From positions 33,275 to 97,274 of the forward strand of contig CAZSAL010000003.1 of assembly GCA_964604825.1 (NCBI GenBank): DNA of 64,000 nt, given 5' to 3'. Source of the DNA: CAZSAL01 sp964604825 (GTDB lineage Bacteria; Elusimicrobiota; Elusimicrobia; 2-01-FULL-59-12). The notes under the pieces are model-generated. The model did not search any database. It was not told the origin of the DNA and saw nothing but the letters and a program-made list of their open reading frames with translations. Shown here in pieces: positions 1 to 9,065 of this stretch; position 1 is the first letter of the stretch; every line of letters starts with the position of its first letter. The position numbers were made by a program, and so were the translations under genes.

Positions 1-1
1 G

Positions 2-748
2 CGACAAAGGCCGTTCCGCAGCCCGCATCACACTGTTTCACCTGTGGCTCTGATAGGCGGAGGAGAATCTCCGATGCCCGGGGAAATATCACTGAGCCAC
101 AAAGGCGTGCTTTTTCTGGACGAACTTCCCGAATTCCGGCGGGACGCGCTGGAAGCCCTGCGCCAACCTCTCGAAGAAGGCAGGGTGCATATCCAGCGCG
201 CCCGCGGGCGCGCCGTTTATCCCGCGGAATTCCTGCTGATCGCGGCGATGAACCCTTGTCCCTGCGGTTACCGCGGCCATCCCACGCGGGAATGTCTCTG
301 CTTTCCCCTGCGGATTCAAAAATATCTCATGAAGATTTCGGGACCTCTCCTCGACAGGTTCGATCTGCAGATACAACTGCCTGCGCTCAAAGCGGAGGAG
401 CTTCTTGTCGATAGTTCGGGCGCTGAAAGCACGGCGGATGTGCAGAAACGCGTTCAGGCTGGCAGACAGCGGCAGGAAATACGTATAGGCGCAGGGAATG
501 CCTCCGCCAATGCTTTTCTGAAAGGAGCGGCTCTGCGGCGGCATTGCCCGCTTAACAGTGGAACTGCGGCGCTTTTGAAATCCGCCGTAGAAAAACTCGG
601 GCTTTCCGCGCGCGCTTTTGACCGCATCCGCCGTGTTGCCCGGACAATCGCGGACCTTGAAGGAGCGGAAAGTATTGACAGCCGGCATGTCGCCGAAGCG
701 ATCCAGTATCGCCTGTTCGACCGCCCAAAAATTTACGAGGCAGGGTGA
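2..748 (+). CDS. comM: ComM/YifB-type AAA+ (Mg-chelatase-like) protein, 5'-truncated
   Basis: This is the C-terminal part of a ComM/YifB-family AAA+ protein; the gene begins left of the window and is read from the first complete codon at 2. Family members are cytoplasmic hexameric helicases that help branch migration of incoming DNA during natural transformation. Seen here: the RPFRSPHHTVS block, ALIGGG, a Walker B stretch LFLDELPEF, and the Cys-rich MNPCPCGYRG motif (about residues 80-90 of the visible part) typical of the family, followed by the C-terminal lid region ending in RLFDRP. A GTG at 44 is internal, since the conserved RPFRSPHH block lies before it in the same frame. It is followed 37 nt later by dprA, another transformation gene, which supports the call. 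Confidence 0.93.
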   Translation, partial: RQRPFRSPHHTVSPVALIGGGESPMPGEISLSHKGVLFLDELPEFRRDALEALRQPLEEGRVHIQRARGRAVYPAEFLLIAAMNPCPCGYRGHPTRECLCFPLRIQKYLMKISGPLLDRFDLQIQLPALKAEELLVDSSGAESTADVQKRVQAGRQRQEIRIGAGNASANAFLKGAALRRHCPLNSGTAALLKSAVEKLGLSARAFDRIRRVARTIADLEGAESIDSRHVAEAIQYRLFDRPKIYEAG

Positions 749-785
749 AATACATTGACAACAAAGAGGAAATCATTTAAGAATC

Positions 786-1889
786 ATGGATAACGAATCA
801 GCTGCATGGATCTTTCTTAATCATATCCCCAACCTGGGCCCGATGCGTTTTCACCGGCTGCTTCATGCCGCGCGCTCGGCCGGCGCCATTCTTGAGCTTG
901 ATGCCTCCGGTCTGACTGCGGCGGGTGTTTCCATCGAAACGGCGGAACGCTGGCATAAAGCTTTTCGTGACGATGCTCTGCGGAAAGAAGCGGACGGCGA
1001 AATCGGCCTGGCGCAGAAAGGGCGTCTGGGTATTGTTACCGAGCTGGACGCTGAGTATCCGGTCAGGCTTAAGGAACTGGTGGACAGGCCTCCTGTTCTT
1101 TATTATCAAGGCAATTGGCCGGATGCTTTACTTCCGCATATCGCGGTCGTGGGTACGCGGCATCCCACAGGATACGGTATTGGGATCGCTGAAAAATTTA
1201 CGAGGGATTTGATAAAGCGCAACTGCGTTACTGTCAGCGGTCTGGCCCGGGGTATCGATACTTGCGTCCATGTCGAGACTCTTGCAGAAAAGGGAATAAC
1301 TATCGCGGTTCTGGGAAACGGGCTGTCGCAAAATTTTCCAAGGGAAAATTTCCGGCTTCAGAAGGAAATATCCGAAAAGGGACTCGTTCTGTCGGAGTTC
1401 CCGGTTAAGACCATGCCTGATCCCAGGCACTTTCCCAGGAGAAACCGCATTATTTCCGGTCTATCGCAGGGTGTTATTGTTGTGGATGCCGGAGATCGCT
1501 CTGGCGCATTGATTACGGCGCGATATGCTGCCGAGCAGGGCCGGGAAGTCTTTGCCGTACCCCATGCTCTGGGCAGTCCCGGGGCTCCCGGATGTCACAG
1601 GCTGCTTAGGCAGGGAGCCAAGCTGGTTGAAACAGCTGATGATATTTTGGAAGAATGGTCGCTCTCCTTAATAAGGAAAGAGCCCCAGGGACATGTCGAG
1701 GCTGAATTGCCGGTAATGGATGCGGAGGAGAGGGTTATTTTTGATAAGCTGGGACCCGAGGGGGAATCTATTGATGAGCTGGTTGAAAAACTAGGGCTTC
1801 CGGTAGACCGTATAGGATGTCATCTTTTAAATCTTGAATTGAAAGGCCTGATCAGATCATACTCAGGACAACGCTATGCCAAAATCTAA
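786..1889 (+). CDS. dprA: DNA-processing protein DprA/Smf
   Basis: DprA binds incoming single-stranded DNA in the cytoplasm and loads RecA during transformation. The 367-residue length is usual for the family. The N-terminal part (about 1-80) is SAM-like, followed by the Rossmann-type DprA fold: IAVVGTRHPT, VSGLARGIDT, a FPRRNRIISGLS block, SGALITAR and the PG..GCHRLLRQGA block. A winged-helix-like C-terminus (about 300-367) ends the protein. The ATG at 786 is the first start after comM. The end overlaps topA by 14 nt, so the two are probably translationally coupled. The comM-dprA-topA-xerC order is a common arrangement in bacteria. Confidence 0.95.
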   Translation: MDNESAAWIFLNHIPNLGPMRFHRLLHAARSAGAILELDASGLTAAGVSIETAERWHKAFRDDALRKEADGEIGLAQKGRLGIVTELDAEYPVRLKELVDRPPVLYYQGNWPDALLPHIAVVGTRHPTGYGIGIAEKFTRDLIKRNCVTVSGLARGIDTCVHVETLAEKGITIAVLGNGLSQNFPRENFRLQKEISEKGLVLSEFPVKTMPDPRHFPRRNRIISGLSQGVIVVDAGDRSGALITARYAAEQGREVFAVPHALGSPGAPGCHRLLRQGAKLVETADDILEEWSLSLIRKEPQGHVEAELPVMDAEERVIFDKLGPEGESIDELVEKLGLPVDRIGCHLLNLELKGLIRSYSGQRYAKI

Positions 1890-4125
1890 AGCTTCTCATT
1901 TTCTTGTAATCGTCGAATCGCCTACTAAGCAGCGGACCATCGCCAAATTTCTCGGGTCCGGCTACGAAATCGCCGCAACTTTCGGGCATATCCGCGATCT
2001 CCCGTCGCGCCAGCTCGGGGTAGATGAGAAAAATAATTTCGAACCTCAATACGTGGTTTTACCCAAGGCGAAAAAGATTCTGCCGTCTCTTAAGGCCTCG
2101 GCCGGTTCTGCTTCCAAGGTTTTTCTGGCTACGGACTATGACCGCGAAGGGGAGGCCATCGCCTGGCACGTCACAGAAGCGCTGAATCTTGGTAAAAACA
2201 ACTTCGCCCGCATTACGTTCCATGAAATTACTCCGGAGGCCATCAAGGAATCGTTGGCTCATCCGCGCAAAATAGACGAAACGCTGGTGCGCGCACAGCA
2301 GGCGCGCCGCGTCCTGGATCGCCTCGTGGGATATAAGCTCTCGCCTCTTCTTTGGACCAAAGTGCGCAAAGGGCTGTCCGCCGGACGCGTGCAGTCCGTA
2401 GCTCTGCGGCTGATCGTTGAGCGCGAGCGCGAAATTGAGGCGTTCAAATCCCAGGCTTATTGGACCGTCAGCGCCGAATTGCGCAAAGACAACGAGGCTT
2501 CTTTTAATGCTTCCCTTGTTGAAATTGACGGTAAGCGCATAGAACAGGTCACGCTTATAAAGCTCTTCGCCGATGATTACCGTGTAACAACCACGAGTCT
2601 CAGCGAGCAGACCGTGGTTGATAAGCTGGTGGAAATACTTAAAAGGGCGTCTTATCAGGTTGTTAAAGTTACAAAAAAGGATACGCGCCGCCAGCCGCAG
2701 CCTCCATTCATGACTGCGACTCTGCAGCAGGACGCGTCAAGGCGCCTGGGATTTTCCGCGGTCAAGACAATGCTCGTGGCACAGCAGCTTTATGAAGGAA
2801 TCGATATCGGCGCTGCCGGGTCTGTGGGCTTGATCACATATATGCGCACGGATTCGCTGAATATTGCGGTATCAGCTCAGCGGGAAGCCCGGGAGTTTAT
2901 AAAAAATACTTACGGACAGGAATTCCTGCCGGAAACGGCCCGTATTTATAAGTCGAAGTCTAAAGGCGCGCAGGAAGCTCATGAAGCGATCCGGCCCACT
3001 TCTGCGGCACGCGCTCCGGAATCGCTCAAGGAGTTTCTGACAGACGAACAGTACCGGCTGTATGACCTGATCTGGCGCCGCTTCGTTGCCAGCCAGATGG
3101 CGGATGCGGTTTTTGACACAGTCAGCGTGGATATTAACGCCAGCCCCGCGGGAAGCAGCAACACGTATCTTTTCCGTGCTAATGGGCGGGCAGTAAAAGC
3201 TCCTGGTTTCCTCAGAGTTTACGCAGAAACGGAAGATAAAGGCGCTCCGGTTGAGAAAACTGAAGGGCAAAAGCTGCCTGTTCTTGCTGAAAACGATCCA
3301 TTGGAACTATTAAAAATTGCACCGGAAGCCCATAAAAGCGAACCCCCGCCGCGTTTCAACGAGGCAAGCCTGATTAAAATGCTCGAGCAGCACGGTATCG
3401 GGCGGCCTTCGACATACGCTCCGATTCTTCAAACGATTCTGGGGCGCGGGTATGTGCGCAGCGAAAACCGGCGGTTGTATGCGACAGAGTTGGGGACACA
3501 TGTCACGGACCTGCTGATAAATCATTTCCCTGGCATAGTAGATCTGAGTTTCACCGCGCGCGTTGAGGAGCGGCTGGATGAGATTGCCGACGGTGGAGCG
3601 GAGTGGTCTTCCGTGATCAGGGAATTCTACGACCCGTTCATCAGGGATCTGGCTGCGGCGCAAACCGGAATTTCAACCAAGCCTTATGAGCCTAAAGAAT
3701 CGGGTGAACTTTGTGAAAAATGTGGTTCCCCCATGCTGATCCGTGAGAGCCGATTCGGCAAGTACCTTTCCTGCAAGGCATACCCTAAATGCAAAAATAA
3801 GATCTCTCTGGATGCGAGCGGGAAGAAAATCGTTCCGGAGGTTGTTGATAAAACGTGTCCGAAATGCGGCAAGTCTATGGTGAAACGATTCGGCCGGCGC
3901 GGGCCTTTCCTGGCGTGCTCCGGCTACCCCGACTGTAAAATAACCATGTCCTTCGACAAGGATGGCAATGCCGTTTTGCGTCCCGAACCCAAAATGACCG
4001 ATCAGAAATGCGAAAAATGCGGCAAGCCGATGTTGCTGCGTGTCGGAAAACGGGGCCAGTTTATAACCTGTTCCGGATTCCCCCGATGCCGTAATTTGAA
4101 GCGCGTTCCCGCTAATAAAGGATGA
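1876..4125 (+). CDS. topA: DNA topoisomerase I (type IA)
   Basis: Type IA topoisomerase that relaxes negatively supercoiled DNA through a tyrosine-linked single-strand break. The TOPRIM domain (about 8-130) has VIVESPTK and the acidic ATDYDREGEA motif. The catalytic Tyr lies in GLITYMRTDS (about residue 320). The C-terminus carries three successive four-cysteine zinc-ribbon repeats (CEKCG, CPKCG, CEKCG starts, between about 610 and 745). The 749-residue length is normal for a TopA with three zinc modules. It starts inside the end of dprA (14-nt overlap). Confidence 0.97.
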   Translation: MPKSKASHFLVIVESPTKQRTIAKFLGSGYEIAATFGHIRDLPSRQLGVDEKNNFEPQYVVLPKAKKILPSLKASAGSASKVFLATDYDREGEAIAWHVTEALNLGKNNFARITFHEITPEAIKESLAHPRKIDETLVRAQQARRVLDRLVGYKLSPLLWTKVRKGLSAGRVQSVALRLIVEREREIEAFKSQAYWTVSAELRKDNEASFNASLVEIDGKRIEQVTLIKLFADDYRVTTTSLSEQTVVDKLVEILKRASYQVVKVTKKDTRRQPQPPFMTATLQQDASRRLGFSAVKTMLVAQQLYEGIDIGAAGSVGLITYMRTDSLNIAVSAQREAREFIKNTYGQEFLPETARIYKSKSKGAQEAHEAIRPTSAARAPESLKEFLTDEQYRLYDLIWRRFVASQMADAVFDTVSVDINASPAGSSNTYLFRANGRAVKAPGFLRVYAETEDKGAPVEKTEGQKLPVLAENDPLELLKIAPEAHKSEPPPRFNEASLIKMLEQHGIGRPSTYAPILQTILGRGYVRSENRRLYATELGTHVTDLLINHFPGIVDLSFTARVEERLDEIADGGAEWSSVIREFYDPFIRDLAAAQTGISTKPYEPKESGELCEKCGSPMLIRESRFGKYLSCKAYPKCKNKISLDASGKKIVPEVVDKTCPKCGKSMVKRFGRRGPFLACSGYPDCKITMSFDKDGNAVLRPEPKMTDQKCEKCGKPMLLRVGKRGQFITCSGFPRCRNLKRVPANKG

Positions 4126-4148
4126 ACGGCAGGGGCGAGGCTTGAGGT

Positions 4149-4235
4149 ATGAGCGCCGAACAAAAATGGGCTCATGAAAATATTCCTCCAACTTGGGCCT
4201 TGGAACTTGACGTTACCGGTGTAGTGAGGTGTTAG
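4149..4235 (+). CDS. possible 28-codon leader ORF between topA and xerC
   Basis: A short ATG-started frame (MSAEQKWAHE... ending GVVRC) begins 23 nt after topA and stops at 4233-4235, overlapping the GTG start of xerC at 4229 by 7 nt. No family is recognised. The overlap would allow translational coupling to the recombinase, whose GTG start lacks an obvious ribosome binding site of its own. It could equally be chance. Confidence 0.2.
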   Translation: MSAEQKWAHENIPPTWALELDVTGVVRC

Positions 4236-5113
4236 ACAAACAGATCCAACGCTTCATTCTCTACCTTCGGGTCGAACGCAACGCTTCTACGCATACTCTC
4301 CGGGCCTACAATCATGATCTCGCAGGTTTTGCCGCATTCGTGCGCGAACGGTATCCTTCAACTGATTTGAGTACGCATTCCCGCCTTGTCGTTCGCGACT
4401 ACCTTTCGGAATTGCATCAGACTGCCCGTCAGCGTGCCACACTCCTGAGGCCCATCGCCGTTTTAAGGGCTTTCTACAAATTTCTTTTGCGGGAGGGAGA
4501 AATCAACCAAAATCCCTTTGCAGGCATTCCCCTGCCTAAAAAGGAAAAGAAGCTGCCCCGATTTCTTTCAGAACAGGAAATGGTTGTTTTGCTTGATGCA
4601 CCCCTGAAACACGGCGCGGGTAACCTGCGGGACGCCGCTCTCTTGGAACTGCTTTACTCATCCGGTATCCGGATTCAGGAATTGTGTCAACTTAATGTCG
4701 AAGATCTGGATCTTCTGGGAGGCATGGTTAGAGTTTTCGGAAAAGGTTCCAGAGAACGTCTTGTGCCTTTCGGGCAAACTGCGGAGCAGCGCCTGCGGGA
4801 TTATATTTCCAGCAGGCCTGCCAGCATGCGCCAGAGGTATCCTTTGTTCTTAAATCACAACGGTAGCCGCCTGACTGATCGCGGTGCTAGGATGATCGTT
4901 TCAAAATGGGTGATAAATGCGGCTTTGCGCCAGAAGATCAGCCCGCACGCTTTCAGACATTCTTTCGCCACGCATCTTTTAAACCGGGGATGTGATCTGC
5001 GCAGCGTTCAGGAGATGCTCGGCCACCGTAATCTGGCTACAACCCAGAATTATACGCACGTCACCACAGACCATTTAAGGAAGGTCTACGAAAAAGCCCA
5101 TCCTAGAGCATGA
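4229..5113 (+). CDS. xerC: Tyrosine recombinase XerC/XerD
   Basis: Site-specific recombinase of the XerC/D type that resolves chromosome dimers at dif. It has a SAM-like core-binding domain (about 5-90) and a catalytic domain (about 110-290). The catalytic residues are visible: Arg in SSGIRIQEL, HAFRHSFATH (His and Arg), the HR of LGHRN, and the nucleophile Tyr in TQNYTHV. The 294-residue length is typical. The start is a GTG at 4229. XerC rather than XerD is inferred from the dprA-topA neighbourhood, where xerC/codV usually sits; the sequence alone does not separate them. Confidence 0.92.
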   Translation: MLDKQIQRFILYLRVERNASTHTLRAYNHDLAGFAAFVRERYPSTDLSTHSRLVVRDYLSELHQTARQRATLLRPIAVLRAFYKFLLREGEINQNPFAGIPLPKKEKKLPRFLSEQEMVVLLDAPLKHGAGNLRDAALLELLYSSGIRIQELCQLNVEDLDLLGGMVRVFGKGSRERLVPFGQTAEQRLRDYISSRPASMRQRYPLFLNHNGSRLTDRGARMIVSKWVINAALRQKISPHAFRHSFATHLLNRGCDLRSVQEMLGHRNLATTQNYTHVTTDHLRKVYEKAHPRA

Positions 5114-5260
5114 AATGGCGCAGGATTCGTGACAAATTGATTCTCCTCCCATTCCTCGTACCGATTCCGATAATTTAATAGCCGGTACGTCCCGACTAGT
5201 AAGTTTCATAAGGAACGGTACGTCGAAAAACGTAACTTTCGTAACAAAACACAAAAAACA

Positions 5261-5289
5261 TTGACAATTCAATAAGTCGAGGCTAGACT
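5261..5289 (+). promoter_or_regulatory. sigma70-like promoter for the two-component cluster
   Basis: A perfect TTGACA (5261-5266) is followed after 17 bp by TAGACT (5284-5289), 94 nt upstream of the regulator at 5383. It lies in the 269-nt gap after xerC. That gap also holds three copies of the 7-mer CGGTACG or its complement CGTACCG (5157-5163, 5183-5189, 5216-5222); the first two form an inverted repeat, possibly an operator or weak terminator. Two GTAAC boxes at 5232 and 5241 are only 9 bp apart and do not match the 11-bp arrays found elsewhere in the window. Confidence 0.6.
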
Positions 5290-5382
5290 TAGCCCAGTCT
5301 TAGAAATATTGGGGCGAGTTCGCATTAAAGTTGTTGGCAGATTCGCCTGTGTGGCAATGATGGGAGAAAGGACTCTCAACAC

Positions 5383-6072
5383 ATGAAAACACGCATCCTG
5401 CTGATTGAAGATGACCCGGCCCTGAGAAAACTGTTAAAAGAGGCGCTGCCGGAAAGCATTTTTAACATTGAAACTGCTGAAACCGGACGGGAAGGCCTTG
5501 ATACAGTTGTCAAGAAAAAGCCGGATCTGGTCCTTTTGGACTGGAACCTTCCGGACTTGAACGGCTACGAGGTCTGTAAATATATCAAGCAGAACAAGGA
5601 TTGCGCCCACATCCCGATAATCATGGTCACGGTATATTCCGAGGTTAACAGGAAAGTTTCCGCCCTGGAGATAGGGGCCGATGACTATATTACAAAGCCG
5701 TTTGAAATCGAAGAGCTGATTGCGCGTGTAAAGGCCGTGCTCCGGCGGCGATCAGGAGGGGCTCCCGAGGACGTAATAAATAAAGCGGGAATAAATCTTA
5801 ACCTTACAACGTATTCTGTTGAAGTAGAAAAAAAGCCCCTTATTCTGACGGCTAAGGAATTCGACCTTCTTTATGTTCTGATGAAAAACGCGGGCCGCAT
5901 CCTGACGCGCGAATTTCTTCTGGAGCGCATCTGGGGTTACGCGGTGGACGTTTCCACCCGCACCGTTGACGTGCATATCCGACGGCTGCGGAAGAAGCTG
6001 GGTATAAAAGTAGCCAATAATATACAGACCTTTCGAGGTGTTGGTTATAAGTTTAAGGAAGACGGCCGGTGA
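5383..6072 (+). CDS. OmpR/PhoB-family response regulator
   Basis: A 229-residue receiver plus winged-helix transcription factor. The receiver (about 4-118) has the acidic pair EDD (9-11), phospho-acceptor Asp53 in LLDWNLP and the Lys of YITKPF. The C-terminal trans_reg_C domain (about 130-227) ends in VGYKFKED. Family members bind direct repeats of about 11 bp, which makes this protein a candidate reader of the TAAC-box arrays in this window. The stop overlaps the kinase start at 6069 by 4 nt (GTGA), so the two probably form a cognate pair. It is driven by the promoter at 5261. Confidence 0.93.
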   Translation: MKTRILLIEDDPALRKLLKEALPESIFNIETAETGREGLDTVVKKKPDLVLLDWNLPDLNGYEVCKYIKQNKDCAHIPIIMVTVYSEVNRKVSALEIGADDYITKPFEIEELIARVKAVLRRRSGGAPEDVINKAGINLNLTTYSVEVEKKPLILTAKEFDLLYVLMKNAGRILTREFLLERIWGYAVDVSTRTVDVHIRRLRKKLGIKVANNIQTFRGVGYKFKEDGR

Positions 6073-6827
6073 GTCCAGTCCTGACTCAGACTCCCGGTTC
6101 TGACAAACGTCTGGACGAAATGAATACCAAAAACGAATTAAAGGAACTGCAGGAGCAGTTCCTTTCTCACGTATCACATGAGTTCCGTTCGCCGCTCACT
6201 GCGGTAAAAGGATTTATGGATCTCCTGCTGCGTCCGGGAGAAAAGCATTCCCGGCGGCATCTTCGCTACCTGGAATCTATGAGGCAGGGTGTAACGCGCC
6301 TGAATCGTTTTATTGACAATTTAATGGATATTACCACGCTGGATTCCGGAGTTATTGAACCGATGCTGGAGATGATTGATCTGAAGAAAGCCATTGAAAC
6401 GGTCATAACGGCTATGCGTGACGAAATCAGCGAATACAGGCTGACAATCAAAGTCAATGTTTCCGATGGATTTTGCGTACGGGCGGACAGGGAGCTGCTT
6501 AGAAAGATCATTTTTCAGGTGTTGTCTAACGCCATAAAATTTACGCCCGACGGAGGGAAAATCATCTTTCGGGCGAAAATGGAAGAGTCACGCATTTTAA
6601 TGAGTATTTCCGATTCCGGGGTCGGAATCCCTTCCGGTGATACAGAGCTGGTTTTTGAAAAATTCCATCAGGCAGAAACTAAGAACAAGGCCCGCAAGAC
6701 CACCGGCGCGGGATTGGGTCTTGCTATAGCGCGGAAGCTGGTGGAATTGCAGGGGGGAAAAATGTGGGTTGAGAAATCCTCTTCCCGGGGAACTACAGTG
6801 GCATGGTTCCTGCCCAGGTCTGCATAA
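6069..6827 (+). CDS. Soluble histidine kinase
   Basis: A 252-residue kinase with no membrane segment and almost no sensor region. The phospho-acceptor His is in FLSHVSHEFRSPL (about residue 37). The HATPase domain has an N box (LSNAIKFTP), a G1 box (SDSGVGI) and a G2 box (GAGLGLAIA). It starts at GTG 6069, overlapping the previous stop. The lack of an input domain suggests that it senses through a partner protein or through oligomerisation. The 5383 regulator is the likely phosphotransfer partner by position. Confidence 0.9.
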   Translation: MSPVLTQTPGSDKRLDEMNTKNELKELQEQFLSHVSHEFRSPLTAVKGFMDLLLRPGEKHSRRHLRYLESMRQGVTRLNRFIDNLMDITTLDSGVIEPMLEMIDLKKAIETVITAMRDEISEYRLTIKVNVSDGFCVRADRELLRKIIFQVLSNAIKFTPDGGKIIFRAKMEESRILMSISDSGVGIPSGDTELVFEKFHQAETKNKARKTTGAGLGLAIARKLVELQGGKMWVEKSSSRGTTVAWFLPRSA

Positions 6828-7782
6828 GGAGGATGCCATCGCAACTATTCCTTCCACAGGCAAGACCATATTGGTCGTTGACGACGACAAATTGATCCTC
6901 GATGTGCTGACTGATACCCTGGAAACGTGCGGCTACCAGGTAACGACTGCGGTTGATGGAGAAAATGCGATAACAAAGATCAATGAAGCGGCTCCGGACC
7001 TGATTCTTCTGGATGTGCAGATGCCCGGGCTTAATGGTTTTGAGGTGTGCCAGCGCGTGAAAAACGACGTCTTTTTAAGACATATACCGGTCATCCTTCT
7101 GACCGCGCAGATTGGCACGGAAAATAAAATTACGGGACTCGAATTTGGCGCCGATGACTACATTACCAAGCCTTTCAGTGTGGAAGAGCTTTTGGCCAGG
7201 ATAAGAACCATTCTCCGCCGGACTCAACTGGGGCTTGAGGCCAATCCTCTCACCCGGCTCCCGGGGAATGTAAGTATCGAAAAGGAAATACTTGCCCGAA
7301 TCAAGGGGCAGCAGCAGTTCTCCGTGTTGTATATCGATTTGAACTCTTTCAAGGCTTATAACGATGCGTACGGATTCGTTAAAGGAGACGATGTCATACG
7401 GGAAACGGCACGAATTGTGCTGGCTGCGACACAGGATTCCCGGGATTTTGTGGGCCACGTGGGTGGGGATGATTTCATCGTTGTCACCGTGCCGGATTGG
7501 GCGGAAAATCTCTGCCGTTCGATCATTAAGAATTTTGATGCCAGAAGCCCGGAATTTTACAGCGCCGAAGACCGCGCGCGTGGTTTTATTATCACGAAAG
7601 ACCGTAGAGGAAATGAAACAAAATACCCTTTGTTGTCTGTTTCCATTGGCGTGGTATCCAACTATCACAGGGTGATCTCTTCTCTAGGCCAGGTCAGTAA
7701 AATCGGCGCGGAAATGAAGCATTTTGCCAAGGAACACAAGGACAAAGGTTCTTATTACGCGATAGACCGGCGGAAGGATTGA
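6769..7782 (+). CDS. Receiver-GGDEF (PleD-like) protein, start uncertain
   Basis: A receiver domain (ILVVDDDK, then phospho-acceptor Asp in LILLDVQMP, and YITKPF) is followed by a diguanylate-cyclase-type domain with VLYIDLNSFKAYND and a GGDDF signature loop in place of GGDEF. The role, if active, is making c-di-GMP under phosphorylation control. The start is unclear. The open frame reaches back to a TTG at 6769 inside the kinase gene, but the strong AAGGAGG at 6826-6832 sits just before an ATG (6833) that is one base out of frame. In-frame candidates after that site are only ATC 6838 or ATT 6847. A frameshift or a non-canonical start is possible. Confidence 0.85.
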   Translation: MRNPLPGELQWHGSCPGLHKEDAIATIPSTGKTILVVDDDKLILDVLTDTLETCGYQVTTAVDGENAITKINEAAPDLILLDVQMPGLNGFEVCQRVKNDVFLRHIPVILLTAQIGTENKITGLEFGADDYITKPFSVEELLARIRTILRRTQLGLEANPLTRLPGNVSIEKEILARIKGQQQFSVLYIDLNSFKAYNDAYGFVKGDDVIRETARIVLAATQDSRDFVGHVGGDDFIVVTVPDWAENLCRSIIKNFDARSPEFYSAEDRARGFIITKDRRGNETKYPLLSVSIGVVSNYHRVISSLGQVSKIGAEMKHFAKEHKDKGSYYAIDRRKD

Positions 7783-7792
7783 GGAGGAAGGG

Positions 7793-8479
7793 TTGAAATA
7801 TAAGATTCTGGTAGTCGAGGACACTAAGGAAGATGCCGTTTTGCTGTCAGAAGCTATTCAACAGGCGGGGTTTCAATCCCTGACGGCTGACAGTGGGGAG
7901 AAAGCCCTGGAAATGGTATGGACGGCAAAACCCGATCTCATAATTCTTGACCTGCTGCTTCCCGGAATTAACGGCAAGGAAGTATGCCGGATACTGCGCG
8001 AAGACGAGCGTGGCCGCGCAATACCGATCATCATGGTTACTGTGGCCAAAGAGCGGGCCGATGTTCTTGCCGGTTTTACCGCCGGAGTGGATGACTACAT
8101 CGCAAAGCCCTGTGAGCCCCTTGAACTTATCGCCAGGATGAACGCTGTTTTGCGGCGCTACCATAAAATTTCAGCCGAGGCGGAGATCATCAGGGTTGGG
8201 AAAATAATATTGAATTTGTCCAAGCACAACGTTGAAGTTGACGGGTCTGAAGTGGAGCTTACCGGCAAGGAATTCGGCCTGCTCGAAGTCATGATGAAAA
8301 AATCCGGCCGCGTGCTGTCGCGCCAGTTTCTTCTTGAATATGTCTGGGGCTACGATGAGGAAGTAATGACAAGGACAATTGATATGCACATTGCCCGGCT
8401 GCGCCAGAAGCTCGGGAAGGAAGGACGCGACCGCATTCAGACCGTAGAGCGGTTTGGGTACCGTTTTTCAGATGAATAA
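7793..8479 (+). CDS. OmpR/PhoB-family response regulator (second)
   Basis: A 228-residue receiver plus winged-helix regulator, organised like the one at 5383. It has EDT at 9-11, phospho-acceptor Asp53 in LIILDLLLP, Lys in YIAKP, and a C-terminal DNA-binding domain (about 130-226) with the VWGYDEEVMTRTIDMHIARLR recognition region. It starts at TTG 7793, supported by GAGGAGG at 7781-7787, which overlaps the previous stop. It is the second candidate reader of the 11-bp phased boxes, one array of which lies directly after this gene. Confidence 0.92.
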   Translation: MKYKILVVEDTKEDAVLLSEAIQQAGFQSLTADSGEKALEMVWTAKPDLIILDLLLPGINGKEVCRILREDERGRAIPIIMVTVAKERADVLAGFTAGVDDYIAKPCEPLELIARMNAVLRRYHKISAEAEIIRVGKIILNLSKHNVEVDGSEVELTGKEFGLLEVMMKKSGRVLSRQFLLEYVWGYDEEVMTRTIDMHIARLRQKLGKEGRDRIQTVERFGYRFSDE

Positions 8480-8513
8480 TTCAAAAACAGCTCTAAAAAT
8501 AGACGAAAATAGT

Positions 8514-8567
8514 TTTACATGATGTTTACAAGATCATAACATCGTTGTGACAAGCATCTGTCATACT
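8514..8567 (+). promoter_or_regulatory. 11-bp phased TAAC-box promoter upstream of the lone receiver
   Basis: Boxes TTTAC (8514), TTTAC (8525), ATAAC (8536) and GTGAC (8547) start exactly 11 bp apart. A -10-like CATACT lies at 8562-8567, starting 15 nt after the start of the last box. There is no good -35, as expected for an activator-dependent promoter. The receiver gene starts at 8617. Confidence 0.75.
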
Positions 8568-8616
8568 CTGATTGAAGAAAGATAAAAACGGCAGACTTTG
8601 AAAAGGGAGAGATTTT

Positions 8617-9003
8617 ATGGAAAGGCGACTGTTAATAATAGATGACGATATAGCGCTGGGGAAACTGGTTCAGGAATTCCTCAACACAGAAGGATGGTCC
8701 TGTTACTGGGTTGATAATGGGGAAGAGGGCTATCAGGAAGCTTTGGCCCTCAAACCTGATGTCATCCTGCTCGACCTTAACCTTCCTGGAATCGGGGGAA
8801 TGGAGCTTTGCCACAGGATGAAAGGCGATCCGCGCCTTTCGCATATACCTGTGGTCATGCTGACTGGTGCATATAAGGAAGTTCGCGACAGGGTTCGCGG
8901 CCTGGAAAGGGGTGCGGATGATTATATCCTTAAACCCTTTGACCTTGATATCCTTAATGCCCGGCTGAACTCTATTTGCCGGGTAAAAGGCAAGGTAGCC
9001 TGA
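8617..9003 (+). CDS. Stand-alone receiver (CheY/Spo0F-like) protein
   Basis: A 128-residue single receiver domain with DDD at 9-11, phospho-acceptor Asp53 in ILLDLNLP, Thr in VVMLTGAY and Lys in YILKPF. It has no output domain, so it probably acts through protein contacts or as a phosphate relay or sink. GGGAGAG precedes the ATG by a normal distance. It is the last gene of the 5383-9003 signalling group and has its own TAAC-box promoter. If one of the neighbouring PhoB-type regulators reads those boxes, this would be a feedback element (inference). Confidence 0.92.
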   Translation: MERRLLIIDDDIALGKLVQEFLNTEGWSCYWVDNGEEGYQEALALKPDVILLDLNLPGIGGMELCHRMKGDPRLSHIPVVMLTGAYKEVRDRVRGLERGADDYILKPFDLDILNARLNSICRVKGKVA

Positions 9004-9065
9004 GCCTTCAGCGATCCACGGGACTTCCTTTGGATTAAACGTCAATATCCCATAGTCTGCTCATG

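Noticed and set aside
5232..5245. Two GTAAC boxes before the 5383 regulator
   Set aside because: They are 9 bp apart, not 11, and a good TTGACA/TAGACT promoter lies downstream, so they do not fit the array grammar.
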